NCBI GenBank assembly: GCA_037447655.1
Contig: JBBHKE010002566.1
Location: forward strand, 1-64,000
DNA: 64,000 nt
Reading direction: 5' to 3'
Origin: Zygnema cylindricum
Taxonomy: Eukaryota; Streptophyta; Zygnematophyceae; Zygnematales; Zygnemataceae
The notes under the pieces were generated by a model. The model was given only the letters and a program-made list of their open reading frames with translations. It had not been told where the DNA came from and did no database searches. Each line of letters starts with the position of its first letter. Position 1 is the stretch's first letter. Made by a program: the position numbers and the translations under genes. Below are positions 1 to 11,497 of this stretch, piece by piece.

Positions 1-345
1 ATACTTATGATGCCTTTCTCACTCCCACTCACCCACTAAATACCCTCTACAAAAACAAAAAACAAAAACCACTAGAATTAATACTAACCAAGCTTACTCT
101 ACCAAAGAAGACCAAGTACATGCAAAGGTGCACCGGCCACAATCTACAACCTTGAGCTAATTCAAGCTAGCCTTACTCTACCAAAATCCCTCTTTGTAAT
201 TGAAACAAATGTGGCACGATGGTTGCAGGATTGGCCGTACAAAAGTATTGCTTCTTCGCCAACTTGTGATAAATACGCGGGCACGAAATTGCGTCGCGCT
301 TTCGTGAACAAACATCTCTTCAATATCAATCAAACGTCTGATTCA
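1..345 (-). repeat. LTR fragment of copia family A, cut by window edge
   Basis: This stretch matches the LTR at 5464-5986 through shared blocks such as CACTCCCACTCACCCACTAA, the CAAAGGTGC region and the GCCAACTTGT segment. The match stops after GATTCA (position 345 here, 5986 there), so the minus-strand LTR would begin TGAATC. No purine-rich tract lies next to this end, so it may be an independent LTR piece and not the 3' LTR of the element to its right. Confidence 0.65.
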
Positions 346-2442
346 CTTAAAACAACAAGTAACAAAAGTACCAAACCAACCGTACACAAAATAAAGTACA
401 CCGCTAATCGTTATTAGGGTTAATCACGCTAATCCGGCGCCCCTCAAATTTTAAAAAAAACTTAAATAGAGTGATTTTGTCTGTTTAAAAACCATAAAAA
501 ACAAATTAAGTGGTGATGTCCTTAAAATCCCCAAATTGATTGAATTAATCCACTAATTGTTAGTTAAAGCAAATATTTGTTCATACTAATAATACGGGTA
601 TTCTGAAAAACATCGAACTAAAACATTAATAGTGCTTTAGGTAAACCTCGATTAGTCAATATCTAATCCCTCATGTGGGAGAATGGTTCGTACTAGGATG
701 CCAAAATATCCTAAATCTGTTAATTTTCGACAAGGACATGACGTCAAAATGTTAAAAAACCGAAATTGACAGGTTTTTTTTTCAAAATCTGAGTACTTGA
801 CACCCGACCTAGTTATGTCATGCTACAAAATTGTTAACCGTTCCCCAAAACGCGTTTACAAAAAAAAAAGTTAACCGAAACTCGATTTATCGCGACACGC
901 GTAACAGCTTGTACCCGAATAAGTACAAAATTAGTGGTACATCTCCCTTATACCTTCCACGATACTAAGAGTACAAAGTACAATAATGTTGAATAGTATT
1001 GAGAGCACAAAGTCTTCAATTTTTTTCGTTTTCGCTTGCCTGACCGTAACCGTTTTTTATTTTTTCGTGAATCACCTACGCGAATCCGCCCGACCCCCCA
1101 AATTTTGCATCCGAATCCGTTGCGGATCCGACGCTGGCAGTTGCTTAATAGTTGGTTACGGTTTTGTTTAACTGTTTGCAACCTTAGCCGTTGGACCAAT
1201 GATCTAGACAGAATGATTTGGACCATGACATAGTACGCACTATATAATAGAATCCAAAACAAAACATCATATGCATGAAACAATAAGAGAGTTGTTCCAT
1301 TAGCGGCGATCTTGGTAAACGTCAAAAAATCGTTTATTGAAAAGAACATTCCATTGTGTCGGCTCAGTAACCAACATTTTATTAGCGTGGCACAGTTTCA
1401 TTGGTCCATGTAATAAATGAATGTGATTTTGGTAATTTTCAAAGAATCTCTGACACAAAAGATTTTTACGAGCAAAGGTAAAAAGTGACTCGTACGACCA
1501 ACTGAATAAAATCTGTACGGGTGGACGAAACTTAAAACTTGTTTAAGCGTACAAAAATGTCAGAATGGTTAGTGGATTTCATTAGACGCGTTAAATTAAA
1601 TCCTCCGTTAAAGATTTTCTTGCGGCTTCTGATGGCCTCACATCCTCAGTGGCGGAAACACATGTCGTATGCGACGTGTACCCACTACGTGGCGCGGTAG
1701 TCCTTGATATCTGTTCACTTTTCCAAAAGGCACGATACTATTCGTTGAGGCACTTAGAATTGACCTACCCCAAGTCACTTGTTGCGAACTGAAAGTGTCA
1801 GACGATGGCGTATTCGATTATGCATTCGACGGTCCACGTTTACGCCCAAAAACGTGGAGAATCAAATCCCTCATTCAATAGGTTTGTTTTCTATTAAATT
1901 TTATTTTTTCTCGTACGGCACTGTATGAAACAATATGGCTTTTAGTAAACAATGACAATTTTTCCCTAATGAAACCTTACCCTAAATCAACGAAAGCAAC
2001 ATAGAAAACCACTTAAAACACCTCGTTCAAAATTCCACCAACGTCAACCAAACGGCCGTTTCCAAAAAACTCCGTCAATCCCCCTCGTTATGGGAGAATC
2101 GACAAACAAACGTTATCACGTCCATTAGAGATCGCCCCCTCTTCATCATGGTACGAACATTGTACCAAACACATAACTGCTTAACGGGTTCACAAAATAC
2201 TCTTCTGTCAATTACACTGCAGACATTAATGATTGGCGATAACTGTAGCAACGAGACAGTTTTGCTGTACTCCACATTCCTCTAAAATTTTGACAACTGA
2301 CACTTCAATTTCGTGCCACCACATTCTACATTTCATACGAATAGCTCCATCGATTTTTATCAACGTGTGCGCATACGAAATTGCGAACACACACGGAAAA
2401 AACTTCTTTCATTCTTCTTTTGCCTCTCTTTGCTGTTCATTT

Positions 2443-2445
<3 letters not shown>
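346..2445. other. no gene seen; AT-rich, one MITE-like terminus
   Basis: No coding potential with family resemblance is seen. Near 394-440 the sequence TACACCGCTAATCG resembles the terminus of the MITE family at 27232-27731, but I found no matching right end. The rest is AT-rich sequence with short homopolymer runs. Confidence 0.5.
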
Positions 2446-2480
<35 letters not shown>

Positions 2481-2860
2481 CATATGTATAATCGTATATA
2501 TATAATAATATATATGTATATATATATCTGATATATATTTATATATATATATATTATATATATAATGTTATATATATATTTATATATTTTATTATATATT
2601 ATATTTTTCATAGTTGTATATATATGTATATATATGTATACATTTATAGTATATATATATGTATATATATATATATATATGCATTATATATATATATATT
2701 ATTATATTTATATATATATGTATATATATTATATATATATATATATTATATATATATATGGTATATATATATATATATGTGTATATATATATATTTATAT
2801 AATATATATAATAATTTTATATTTTTATATAATATATATATAAATATTTTATATATTGTT
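2446..2860. repeat. (TA)n-rich microsatellite block
   Basis: About 410 bp of almost uninterrupted alternating T and A, broken by single G or C bases (GTATATATATG-type steps). Reading frames through it give only Ile-Tyr runs and are not genes. Such tracts are prone to length change and assembly error. Confidence 0.95.
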
Positions 2861-3265
2861 CATAAACATGAAAATGACGATCAAGCGTCTTTCCTCGTCT
2901 CTTCGGATCTGTGGTCACGAGTCCATTCTATGCATTTTTTTAAACAAATAAATCACTCTCCTCTACTTAGAAGTGACATAATAAATACTCTCCAATTTAA
3001 CATATTCATCAAAAAATGTCACATTTGTCAAGTTCAAAACAATTTGTTATGCATGGACGAGGTCACAGTACGTTCGCCAATTACAGCGCCATCTTCAAGT
3101 AAAAGTTGGACAGATCCGCTACAATGTAAAATGACGCTAAAGCCAGTTATTTGAAGTTGCGGTACCAGTAGAGAACAAATTTGTTGAACGGGTCGGCAAA
3201 TATAAGACGTTCGTTAATGTTTTTTCAATTAAAAACTTTGAACCGTCAAATTTCCATACTGGTAG
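2861..3265. other. no gene seen
   Basis: AT-rich sequence between the TA block and the copia remnant. It should hold pol of the element whose gag lies at 4080-5220, but no integrase, RT or RNase H motif is visible in either strand. Confidence 0.45.
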
Positions 3266-3368
3266 ATCTAACAGTAAAGTGTTAATATATTCCATGTTGA
3301 GAATTTGGTCGTTTGTATATCTAACAGTAAAGTGTTAATATATTCCATGTTGACAATTTGGTCGTTCG
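3266..3368. repeat. 53-bp direct tandem duplication
   Basis: ATCTAACAGTAAAGTG... occurs twice, starting at 3266 and 3319, with very few differences. It lies at the 3' edge of the protease remnant, so it is a local duplication inside the decayed element. Confidence 0.9.
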
Positions 3369-3740
3369 CAGCCGTTGCAAATTCAGGAACTGACAGTTCA
3401 ATCAAGTCGTCAAATAAAGTGACGTCGGTACACACGTGGTATGACGCAACCGAATCAATGATCCAATCTAGTTCAATTAGACAATCGTCACAAGGCGAAG
3501 TACGAAAATTTGGAATTGGAAATGTTTCATTGAGAGGAGCAGACAGGTTCATAGCCTTGTCCCACTGTAACATTTATAACTTTTTGCCCATTGATGATTT
3601 TCCGATAACTCATCGGAAAATTGGTCTTGTTCACACCAAAATTTTGGCACGTCACTCTGATTGATGGTGTCACGTGACACGTCACACGGTTCGACGTCAT
3701 CAAACATAGTCGCGAAATTAAACCTACAACTTTTCAAACT
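3268..3740 (-). pseudogene. copia protease remnant with altered active site
   Basis: In the minus strand a copia-type aspartic protease start can be read: an ELDWIIDS motif followed by VASYH where the family has D(S/T)GA. The codons at 3442-3456 give Asp-Ser-Val-Ala, so the active-site glycine is changed to valine. A preceding piece (3549-3737) lies in another frame and fits the spacer between the Gag knuckle and the protease. The frame shift, the lost glycine and the missing downstream pol mark it as dead. It belongs with the gag remnant at 4080-5220 and the LTR at 5464. Confidence 0.75.
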
Positions 3741-4079
3741 TACGAGTACTTACTAATACCCGTGAAAACAATATAATAGTCGTTCGGATGTTGTTTTTGC
3801 TTTGTCAACTATTGGGGTTAATGTTGACCTGTTTCAATGAAATACGTAACCTTAACCCAACTTCAATATCCGACAATATTTTGAGGATGTTCGTTTGTAC
3901 GGTTTTTAGGGAACTTCCGAGAACAACAAAGTCGGTGCTCTGAAAGCCGTACATTATTCCAACGCCCGTCTGTTGCTGAAGTGATTTTTTTTTCGGTGGG
4001 AATAGGCTATCAGACAAGAGAAAGCTTATCTTGTTCCGTTGCCTTTTGAGTTGTCGCAATCAAAGAAATGTCCATGGCT

Positions 4080-5220
4080 GTTAACGCGGAACCTCCTCAT
4101 CGACCATTTCGGCCGCCACCGCGTCCAACATAATTACCATTGAGACCACCACCGTCGTCGTTCTTAGTAAAACAATATGGTCTGGTGTGGCCCCACTTGC
4201 CACAATAAGGGCATTGTCGGTCTTTGTCTGGGCAAAAGGCCGAGACATGGCCGAGTTTGTTACATTGGTAACAAGCGACATTGCGAAAATCAGACCGCGA
4301 ATTTTGATCTTTTTAGCCACCATTAACATCCGTGAACTTACTCACTTCAACATTAACTCGATATTTACTACCTCTACCGCCCTCCTTACCATGGAGATAA
4401 TTTATATTCGTGACATTGGGTGAGGTTACATTAAGTGTTCCTCCACTATTGGACTCCCTTTGCAATCTATCTTCAACCTCTGCATTTTTCAGAAAGTTAA
4501 CTGCATACTCAAATGTGCAATAATCCCTTACACTTAAAATTTGTTTTAGGTGAAGTAAGTCTTTTGGTAAGGCATTTAATAGTCATGTGACCTTATCTTC
4601 ATCCATAATTATCCTACCGTTATTTAGTAAGTTTTTTAAAATTATCTTATACCTCTTTACTACATCGTCAACGAACTCATTTTGTCTAAACTTAAATTGG
4701 ATCAAGTCTCCGATAATACGTTGACCTTTATTTTCGCCACTCTTTTAAAACTCGTTCTCAAGGGATCTCCAACACTCAAAGGCTGTCCCGTGAGTGAGGA
4801 AATGGTCATGAATGGATGGAGTACAAAATTGCATGAGTCTGGCAATTGCATCCAAGTTCTTTCGTTTCCATGTTCCTCGAGCTTGCCTTTCAAAATCCAT
4901 GATTTCTCCTCTCCAATTACCACTTTCTAAAGGTGACGCAACATCAATTGGGTCTTGATATACTTCTTCCACGACGCGTAATTCATGCCGTTGAAAATGA
5001 TTGATTTTTCAAGCATAGAATATCAATTTTCTTGTGCCCCTCTCTCTTCCAAGTTTGAGTCTTCGTCGACAATAGTTTTCCCTTTTCCATGTACATCGTA
5101 ACTATCAATTCCATTTGAATTTGAATCCGCATTACCTCGGCTCAAATTCAGGATCCTTCAATCAAAATCAAAAAATCATTGTCCCATGAGGTTGAGGAGT
5201 TTATCAAAAAGTGAGCTTAA
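4080..5220 (-). pseudogene. copia gag remnant with two CCHC zinc knuckles
   Basis: The minus strand carries a Gag of the copia UBN2 type. The stretch 4745-4972 encodes a segment with W-RGEIMDFE and ARGTWKRKNL followed by a helical stretch ending ECWRSLENEF, typical of the UBN2 region. Downstream (about 4180-4270), in a different frame from the longest open stretch, two adjacent knuckles can be read: CYQCNKLGHVSAFC and CPYCGKWGHTRPYC, both C-x2-C-x4-H-x4-C. Plant copia Gag usually has one knuckle, so the pair is noteworthy. Several frameshifts break the gene. Confidence 0.8.
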
Positions 5221-5450
5221 TTGCCTCTCCGTAACACCAGCTCCTCCACCTTCTTCTTGTATCGTCGGATTTGGAGGATGAGGATCCACAAATCGAAACA
5301 GGCTTCAACCGTTTCTCTAGGATGATCAGATTGATCAACCCATGTTTTCAAGGAAGAAAGGATGAGGATGGCGTAGAGGGGGAAGCCTTGTTCTTGATTT
5401 TTCGCACACACACTCCCTACTGTAACACAAATCTTAGAGCACTAATCCCG

Positions 5451-5461
5451 ATCCGATACCA
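5451..5461 (-). promoter_or_regulatory. primer binding site, initiator tRNA-Met 3' end type
   Basis: On the minus strand TGGTATCGGAT lies two bases downstream of the LTR end. It is a one-base variant of the plant copia primer site TGGTATCAGA, complementary to the 3' end of initiator tRNA-Met. It sets the orientation of the element (minus strand) and the LTR boundary at 5464. Confidence 0.8.
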
Positions 5462-5463
5462 AT

Positions 5464-5986
5464 TGTAAGGATCCTAAGCCAACAAGAACAAAGGATTCAC
5501 CATATCTGAAGAAAAATAAAATGACAAAGAAGTTGGCAATAATCATATATTTCACCGAGGCTTTTTGCCCTCCAAATACAAATTCTGATCATTCTTTATA
5601 TCTTATGATGATACTTGTGATGCTTTACTCACTCCCACTCACCCACTAACTACCGTTTACAGAAACAAAAAACAAATACCACTAGAATCAATACTAACGA
5701 AGCTTACTCAACCAAAGTTGACCAAGAACATGCAAAGGTGCGCCCACCATAGCCTACTGCTCTAAGCTAACTCAAGCTAACCTTACTTTTCAAAAATTAC
5801 TTTTTGTAATCAAAACACTCTCTGTAATCAAAACATGATGTGGCTACACAATATGGCAGGCTCGATGTAAGATCGACCTTACACAAGTACTTTTGATTCG
5901 CCAACTTGTCATAAATACACGGGCGTAAAATCGCGCCGCGCTTTCGCGAAAAAACATCTCCTCAAAAACGTCAAATGTTCGATTCA
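5464..5986 (-). repeat. 5' LTR of copia element A
   Basis: On the minus strand the LTR runs from TGAATC to GGATCCTTACA, so it has TG and CA ends, and is followed by the primer site. Its outer half matches 1-345, with substitutions and small indels throughout, so the two copies are old. A related LTR piece is at 28915-29650. Confidence 0.75.
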
Positions 5987-6465
5987 TGCGACACCAAAGA
6001 AACCGAGTCAGTTAATCATGTATTCTAATTTGACTTGCTCCACGCAAGCTACGATGCGATATTGAATATCTTTTAGATTTTTAGCACCGACAAACTTAAC
6101 TTCAAATCTTCACTTATATACCATGTACCTACGTACAAAGTAATCATACGACAAAGCTTTTATACTTTTTATATACGCCGGCTCATTTTTTTGGGTTTCT
6201 GTTTTCAAACATAACGAAGGTCTTTTGAGAGAAATAGTGTGACGAACAAAAGTTACAGAAAATAGCATGACAAAGGAATGTTACGAAAATACATTTTTAT
6301 TTTCGGTTGTATTTTGGAAAGCGCGTATCATGAACAAGTTTCGTCAAATTTTGTTGGTTTTACATCATGACACATAGCTTCATCCTCCAGTGTGTCACAA
6401 TTTTTTTTTCGTATCTGCCAACCCACCTTCTCGAGGTGAGTGTCCTCCTCGAGGTGGGTTGACAG
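5987..6465. other. no gene; one hairpin
   Basis: No recognisable gene. A hairpin with 10-bp arms, CAACCCACCT at 6419-6428 and AGGTGGGTTG at 6452-6461, sits just outside the Harbinger-like element that starts at 6469. Confidence 0.5.
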
Positions 6466-6633
6466 TTAGGGTGCGTCTTCGTGTGCCAAAGTCAGGGTTT
6501 TTTTTCTGTCATTTTTAGGTAAAACTTAGAGCCATACCAGGTAAGTTTCAACTGCAAAAAAAAAAGAAAAAAAGAGAAGTGTATTTTGCTTCATCATCAA
6601 ATTTAATATGTACTACATGATGTTGTCTTGTGT
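6466..6633. mobile_element. left part of Harbinger-like element (copy 1) with TTA duplication
   Basis: TTA (6466-6468) is followed by GGGTGCGTCTTCGTGT. The right end at 13678-13693 gives the imperfect complement of this, followed by TTA (13694-13696). Three-base TTA target duplications and short GG-starting inverted ends fit the PIF/Harbinger superfamily. The copia element 6634-13052 sits inside it. The left part aligns with the start of the uninterrupted copy at 24130. Confidence 0.75.
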
Positions 6634-7669
6634 TGCAACTCTGAGACCTCCATAGATCCTCAGAGTAGTTAGCTCATGCAAAGCCTCTAGGATAACCTTG
6701 ACCTTTTTGTGTTTCAGCAAGAATGAATGCCACCCTGGCAGACAAAAACTCTAACCACTAAAACCTCTATGAAGGCAAGACTCCCTTGAGTCTATGGCAA
6801 AAAAAATCTCTGAATTTGCTCCCCTGAGCAGTAAGTTATGGAGGGTCAAAGTTGACCTTTTGTACAGAAGCTCTTTAGGAGAGAGGGTCCAATCTATCAA
6901 ATTTTTCTAACTCCTATCTCTCTCTAATACTTTATCTACTAAAGTAAGGCACCAATCATAATACTGTGTCGTACAGAAAAGTACAGGTGCCGGTGTACTT
7001 TCTGTATGGCCATTCTACAACATGCCAACAAGTCGACACATGTCATATTTCGATTCGTTCTTGTAATCCCCGGAGATTTCGTAATTCAATATGGTTGTGC
7101 CACCTGTCAATCGATGTGAAATTAACCGCAAACTGCCAAAAACCTATTTCGCGATTTCAGCATGCTTCGTTGTCGTCCCGTTAAACCGGATTTCAATTGT
7201 AGCCGTCATAAATATGCGGTATTTATTTTGCTTTCGAAACAAAGTGCGCGGTATACGTTTTGGATGTTTCCTACACCGTACAACACAAACTGCATCTATG
7301 TCCAAATATCCCGTTAAATGAAATAGTCTACATGTAAACATTTATTAAGCTATCACACCTTATATCATATAACCTGGGTCTAAGACTAATTGGATAAGGC
7401 TACTGGCTACCGACGGATTTGACGGACGGCAGGTACCAGGTTCAAATCTTGTGTCTGTTAAGTACCATTTTGGTAAATCTACCAATCTAATGTCCGTCCC
7501 CGTCTGGATAGCATAGGCAGCCATGGCTCTAGCTCCCTCTCCAACTATGAGTGATTGAGATAAGTGTTGGAGCAGGAGAGAGGAGTTAGAGGCAAACTGC
7601 CTCTGCTTCTTTTATGCATTTTATGTTTTACAAAACCTAGAATATACTAAAAGAAATTAAATTTCTACA
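6634..7669 (-). repeat. 3' LTR of copia element B
   Basis: About 1.04 kb, matching 11968-13052 along its length. On the minus strand it starts TGTAGAAATTT after the purine tract and ends near AGAGTTGCA. It carries a tRNA-like A/B-box segment at 7377-7450. Related LTRs are the solo copy at 57354-58393, the fragment at 45314-45470 and the edge copy at 63868. Confidence 0.9.
7377..7450 (+). other. tRNA-Arg-like A-box/B-box segment inside LTR
   Basis: ACTAATTGGATAAGGC resembles the D-arm (A box) of tRNA-Arg, and GGTTCAAATC about 50 bp later is a good B box. It lies on the strand opposite to the element's coding strand. The same block is conserved at 12759-12830 and, diverged, in the solo LTR (57578-57645, minus strand). 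No full acceptor stem was found, so it is not a tRNA gene. Confidence 0.5.
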
Positions 7670-7680
7670 CTCCCCTTATT
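7670..7680 (-). promoter_or_regulatory. polypurine tract of copia element B
   Basis: On the minus strand AATAAGGGGAG lies directly before the LTR start TGTAGAAA. This is the expected plus-strand DNA primer of an LTR retrotransposon and confirms the element orientation and LTR edge. Confidence 0.85.
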
Positions 7681-7772
7681 TTCTAGTCACTCTTTAATTT
7701 AAGACCACACTTCTCCCTGCAGAAAATTAGTTTAGGGAAAGTCACAGGTTTGGTCATCATATCTACTACCAT

Positions 7773-8071
7773 TTAAGTATCAAGTCTATACTCCAAACTG
7801 ATTATCTTGTTTTCTACTTTCTTCCTAACAAAGCAAAGTCTAATGTCCATGTGTTTGGCTTTAAAGTGCTGTTTAGGATTGGTAAAAATACCAATGGCTG
7901 CCTGGTTATTATCACAAAACACTTTTTGGACACACCCTCGCCACTCACCAAGCAAAGATGCTTTTCTTTTACAGCAAGCAGAAGCGTGTACTCACTCGAT
8001 GGTGAAGTGAGAAAGGACCTTTTGTTGCTTGCTGCTCTAGCAGCAAGCCCCATCACCCACATACAATACAC
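7773..8071 (-). pseudogene. copia RNase H remnant (element B)
   Basis: A frame at 7773-7955 encodes VFCDNNQAAIGI, then NPKQHFKAKHMDIRL, the conserved C-terminal part of copia RNase H (CDNQAA-NP-H-KH-DIR). An overlapping frame (7814-8071) carries the preceding SEYTLLLAVKE segment. The frame change between them shows a frameshift. It is the 3' end of pol, next to the polypurine tract. Confidence 0.85.
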
Positions 8072-8120
8072 ATCCAGACATGCATCACCTCATAGGAGTA
8101 TCCGTATAGGGGGTATCACT

Positions 8121-8760
8121 CTAAGTGGTGATGTCAGTATTGTTCCCACCCAAATGCAACCATAGATCTCTAGTCGCTATGAGATATCTAAGGACTCTCT
8201 TAGCTGCCTCCCAATCTTTATTAGAGGGATCATTAAGACTCCTACTTAGTACTCTTACAGCTGCGACTATGTCCGAATGGGTACAATTCATGAAATATAT
8301 TAGGTTGCCCACCACTTGTCTATAAGGGATGGTCTGCGTAAATCTTCTTTTCCGAGCCTACCTCATCATCTAAGATTATAACTCCTTTTTCCATACTCCC
8401 CTCACTTCCCTTCTTTAATTCTATAGGAGCGGTACAACTATTAGGCTTGTCCATTCGGAATTTTTATAACATGTTTCGAATGGCCTCTTTACGCGTTTAT
8501 CTTATTATCTTTTTATCTCTGTCTCTCTCTACCTAAATTCCCAAAATACTTCTTGTTTCTCCAATATCGTTCATCTCAAATATTCCATTTAGATCATTTT
8601 CCAACTTATTTATTTTATCCTTTGATTTTCTTTAAATAAGCAAATCACCAAGATAAATTGCGATAAAAATAATTCCTTCCTCATCTTCAAACAAAAAAAT
8701 TGAGTGATTTGAGCTGAATATATCCCAAACTTGTAAGAAACTCATCGAGCTTCTTGTTCT
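8121..8760 (-). pseudogene. copia RT palm/thumb remnant with lost catalytic Asp
   Basis: The stretch 8121-8315 encodes VGNLIYFMNCTHSDI and VLSRSLNDPSNKDWEAAKRV, the segment between RT and RNase H. Upstream, the RT active-site box, normally YVDDL, reads Tyr-Leu-Gly-Asp-Leu at 8641-8658, so one catalytic aspartate is gone. Frameshifts separate the pieces. The reverse transcriptase of this copy would be inactive. Confidence 0.8.
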
Positions 8761-8761
8761 A

Positions 8762-9217
8762 TTACCGAGGCGCCTGTTTCAGCCCATACAAAGATTTGAT
8801 CAATCGCCATACCTTGCTTTCCTCCCCTTGCTTCACAAATCCTTCGGGCAGTCGCATAAAAATTTCCTCTTCCAACTCTCCATATACGAAGGCCGTCTTG
8901 ATGTCCATCTGATGCACTTCTATGTCTTTTTTTGCTTCTATTTTGAGAAGTATCCGAACCAAAGGAAACCTGATGAACGGAGCAAAAGTCTCCTCGTAGT
9001 GAATTCCCTCTTTCTGGGTAAATCCCTTTGCCACTAACCGAGCCTGGTAGCGCTCAATGGTGTTATCCGGGTTGAGTTTCAACTTAAATACCCACTTAAA
9101 CCGAATTTGCTTTCTATAAAAAGGACAATCCACCAATTCCCATGTATCGGCCGCCATAATTGAGGCCTTCTCCTCATTAATGGCTGTCTTCCACCGGTTT
9201 CTCTCAAGACAAGTCAT
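8762..9217 (-). pseudogene. copia RT N-terminal domain (element B)
   Basis: A 151-codon open stretch is a clear RVT_2 start: [60 protein letters not shown], then HQMDIKTAFVYGELEEEIFM and SLYGLKQAPR. The HQMDIKTAF box with its catalytic Asp is intact. It ends in a stop where the family continues into the palm, so this is one exon-like piece of a broken pol. Confidence 0.9.
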
Positions 9218-9369
9218 TGCCTCATTATAAGTTTGAGGTTCATCTGGGTGAGACAGTTTGGTTACCTTATTGTCAAATTGTTTATCTTGCGGTCTTTTGC
9301 TGCTTCTTCTTCCTAACTCAAAATCGGTTGGGGGAATAGATGGCTCCCTTGGATATTTCCGAACAATAT

Positions 9370-10560
9370 CTACTTCTCCCCTATCACTTGCTTTTTGGGT
9401 CGATTTCCACCACGTCTTCCGTTTCGGTTGGAGTTTATACTAAGGGGTTCCACATGTGGGTCCTTTTCGATTTGATGTGTACTTTGCCTGATCATCATCT
9501 TCTTGAAATCCTGGATAGTTAGGAAGCTCAAAGTCATCAGAATTTTCAAACTCAAATCTGATTATGACTCTCTTTGTATGCTTAAAGGGATCTTTAGATT
9601 TCTCTTCATCCATAACCACTAGATGCCAACTAAGATTACATCTTTTCTCTTGAGATCATAGACTCTATATCCTTCTACATCTTCATCATATCCTAGTAGA
9701 TATCGTGGTTTTCCCTTTGGATCTAACTTCGAGTTTAATATATCTAAGCCTAAACTAAACATTTGACTACCGAAAACCTGTAAGTGTGAAACATCTGGTT
9801 TTCGGTCTGTCCATCTTTCATATGGTGTTTAGCCTTTTACTGCTGAAGTAAGAACTCTATTCTTGAGATAATTTGCACATTTCATTGCTTCGGCCCAAAA
9901 CTTCTTTCCTATCTTCTTATTTGACAACATAGTGCTAGCACTATCACTCAGTGTTTTATTTAATCTTTCAGCTACAGCATTCAACTTAAGATTTTTAAGA
10001 ACTATCTTTTGGTGTTGCACTCCATTTTCTCTCAAAAAATCCTCAAACTGGTTAGAGGTATACTCTTCACCATTGTCACTCCTTACCCTGTTGATTGGGG
10101 TTTCATGGAGTTTTTCACTCCATGTTTTATATTGCCTAAAACATTCATGAGCCTCTCACTTATTTTTCAAAAAAATACACCTTGGAATACCGAGACCAAT
10201 TATCAATGATAGTCATCATAAATCTCTTCGCGCGGGTTAGGGCACTCTGGTTAGCCCCCAAATATCCTTGTGTACTCAATTTAGATTTTTTTCTCTCTTA
10301 TATGAGGCAGTTTTTGGGAAGGGTAACCTGTGTGTTTAACCTTGAGCACATCCACTACAATCACTTAAATTCTCACTCTCAACGAACTGGATCCCTTCCA
10401 CTACTCCCATCTTTTTCATCTCCTTTTACTTATCTAGATTCACATGCCCAAGCCTCTTATGCCACAAGATTATATCATGAACACCAGCATAATAAAGTTT
10501 CTGTTTTTCATAGCTTAAAATCAACCTAAACATCCCTTGGCTACCTTTTTCAGCAGTGAA
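9370..10560 (-). pseudogene. copia integrase core, C-terminus and linker (element B)
   Basis: The stretch 9829-10035 encodes the end of the integrase core: NAVAERLNKTLSDSA and KFWAEAMKCANYLKNRV. The region 10036-10540 still shows, in shifted frames, the core sequence with the N-G-E-EYTS type motif before the REN segment. 9370-9820 holds the variable linker between integrase and RT, similar to the fragment at 34353-34860. Many frameshifts make it non-functional. Confidence 0.75.
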
Positions 10561-10593
10561 ATAAACTTCCTCCTCAAAACTAGCAGTAAGGAC

Positions 10594-10818
10594 TCATTTT
10601 CTAGTGCTAGTATCAGAACCCTTATCATCTAATACAGACTTAGAGATGAGGAATACATCAGAGGATGTAACTATGGATGTTTTTCCTTCTATTAACACTT
10701 TCAGATCTACCGATCCTACAAGAATAGTTGTAACTATCCTACCATCCTCGTACTCTATCTCTACGATGGGAATCTTTTTTATCTTAGTGAACAGGTGTTT
10801 ATCCTTACACATGTGCAT
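10594..10818 (-). pseudogene. copia protease/pre-integrase spacer (element B)
   Basis: A 74-codon open stretch (MHMCKDKHLFTKI, then VEIEYEDGRIV and VLIEGKTSIV) fits the segment just after the protease active site in copia polyproteins, where HMC or HVC is followed by a K-LF motif. It lies between the Gag end (10779-11064) and the integrase remnants. Confidence 0.65.
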
Positions 10819-11497
10819 GGAGGCACCTTAATATACAATCCAACCTGCTTCACCTTTAAATCCACCGAATTCACATTTCGGCCTTCGTGGAATTTTGACC
10901 TCGATCTTCGCCTCCATTTCCTCATCCCATAGGATTTCATTGTCCTCGTTCTCGGATTTCGCCTCATGTGCCTGTGTCACAAGGGCCTTTTTCTTTCGTC
11001 TCGGGATTCCACCGATCTCCCCATCCTTTAACCACAACTCAATTAGCTTAGTGCACTCCACCATATAGTGTCATGGTTTCTTACAAAAGTGGCACAAACC
11101 GTTGGGAGTCATTGTTCCGAACTCGTCAGGCTGATTTTTTTGCCTCGTTTTTCCATAATTATGACTGGTTTTCAAGAATCATTGTTCCTCCAATCGGTCC
11201 CAACTGTCAAAGCTTGCTAATCTTTCCTCTTTTTCGGATCTCAATCGTATTCTCTCGAACGAGAATCATCTCTACCACTAAATTCCATATCCAACTTGAG
11301 TCTGGCAAGTCTTGCACATTGTTGATTATGTTCTCGAACTCATTTGGTAACTTCATGAGCAAGGTGTTAACCTTCATTTTTTCAATTTGAACCTGTCCAG
11401 CACTCTCTAGCTCCATGAAAAGTGTTGCATGCTCATTACAAAAATCCAACATCTTCCCCCCCTTGTATACATATGCGTCTATTTTGTGATCAACCAA
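10779..11497 (-). pseudogene. copia gag with stop codon inside the zinc knuckle (element B)
   Basis: The stretch 11207-11497 encodes a UBN2-type Gag segment (Y-GGKMLDF, ELESAG, LLMKLPNEFENII, ILVREN). Next to it the single CCHC knuckle reads C-H-F-C-K-K-P-stop-H-Y-M-V-E-C. A TGA at 11071-11073 sits where the family has glycine. Downstream (10828-11064) the acidic spacer leads toward the protease and ends in a G-W-IV motif. The knuckle stop and nearby frameshifts inactivate it. Confidence 0.8.

Noticed and set aside
2313-3154. Long open frames rich in Ile and Tyr
   Set aside because: They are read-through of the (TA)n tract and have no protein-like composition.
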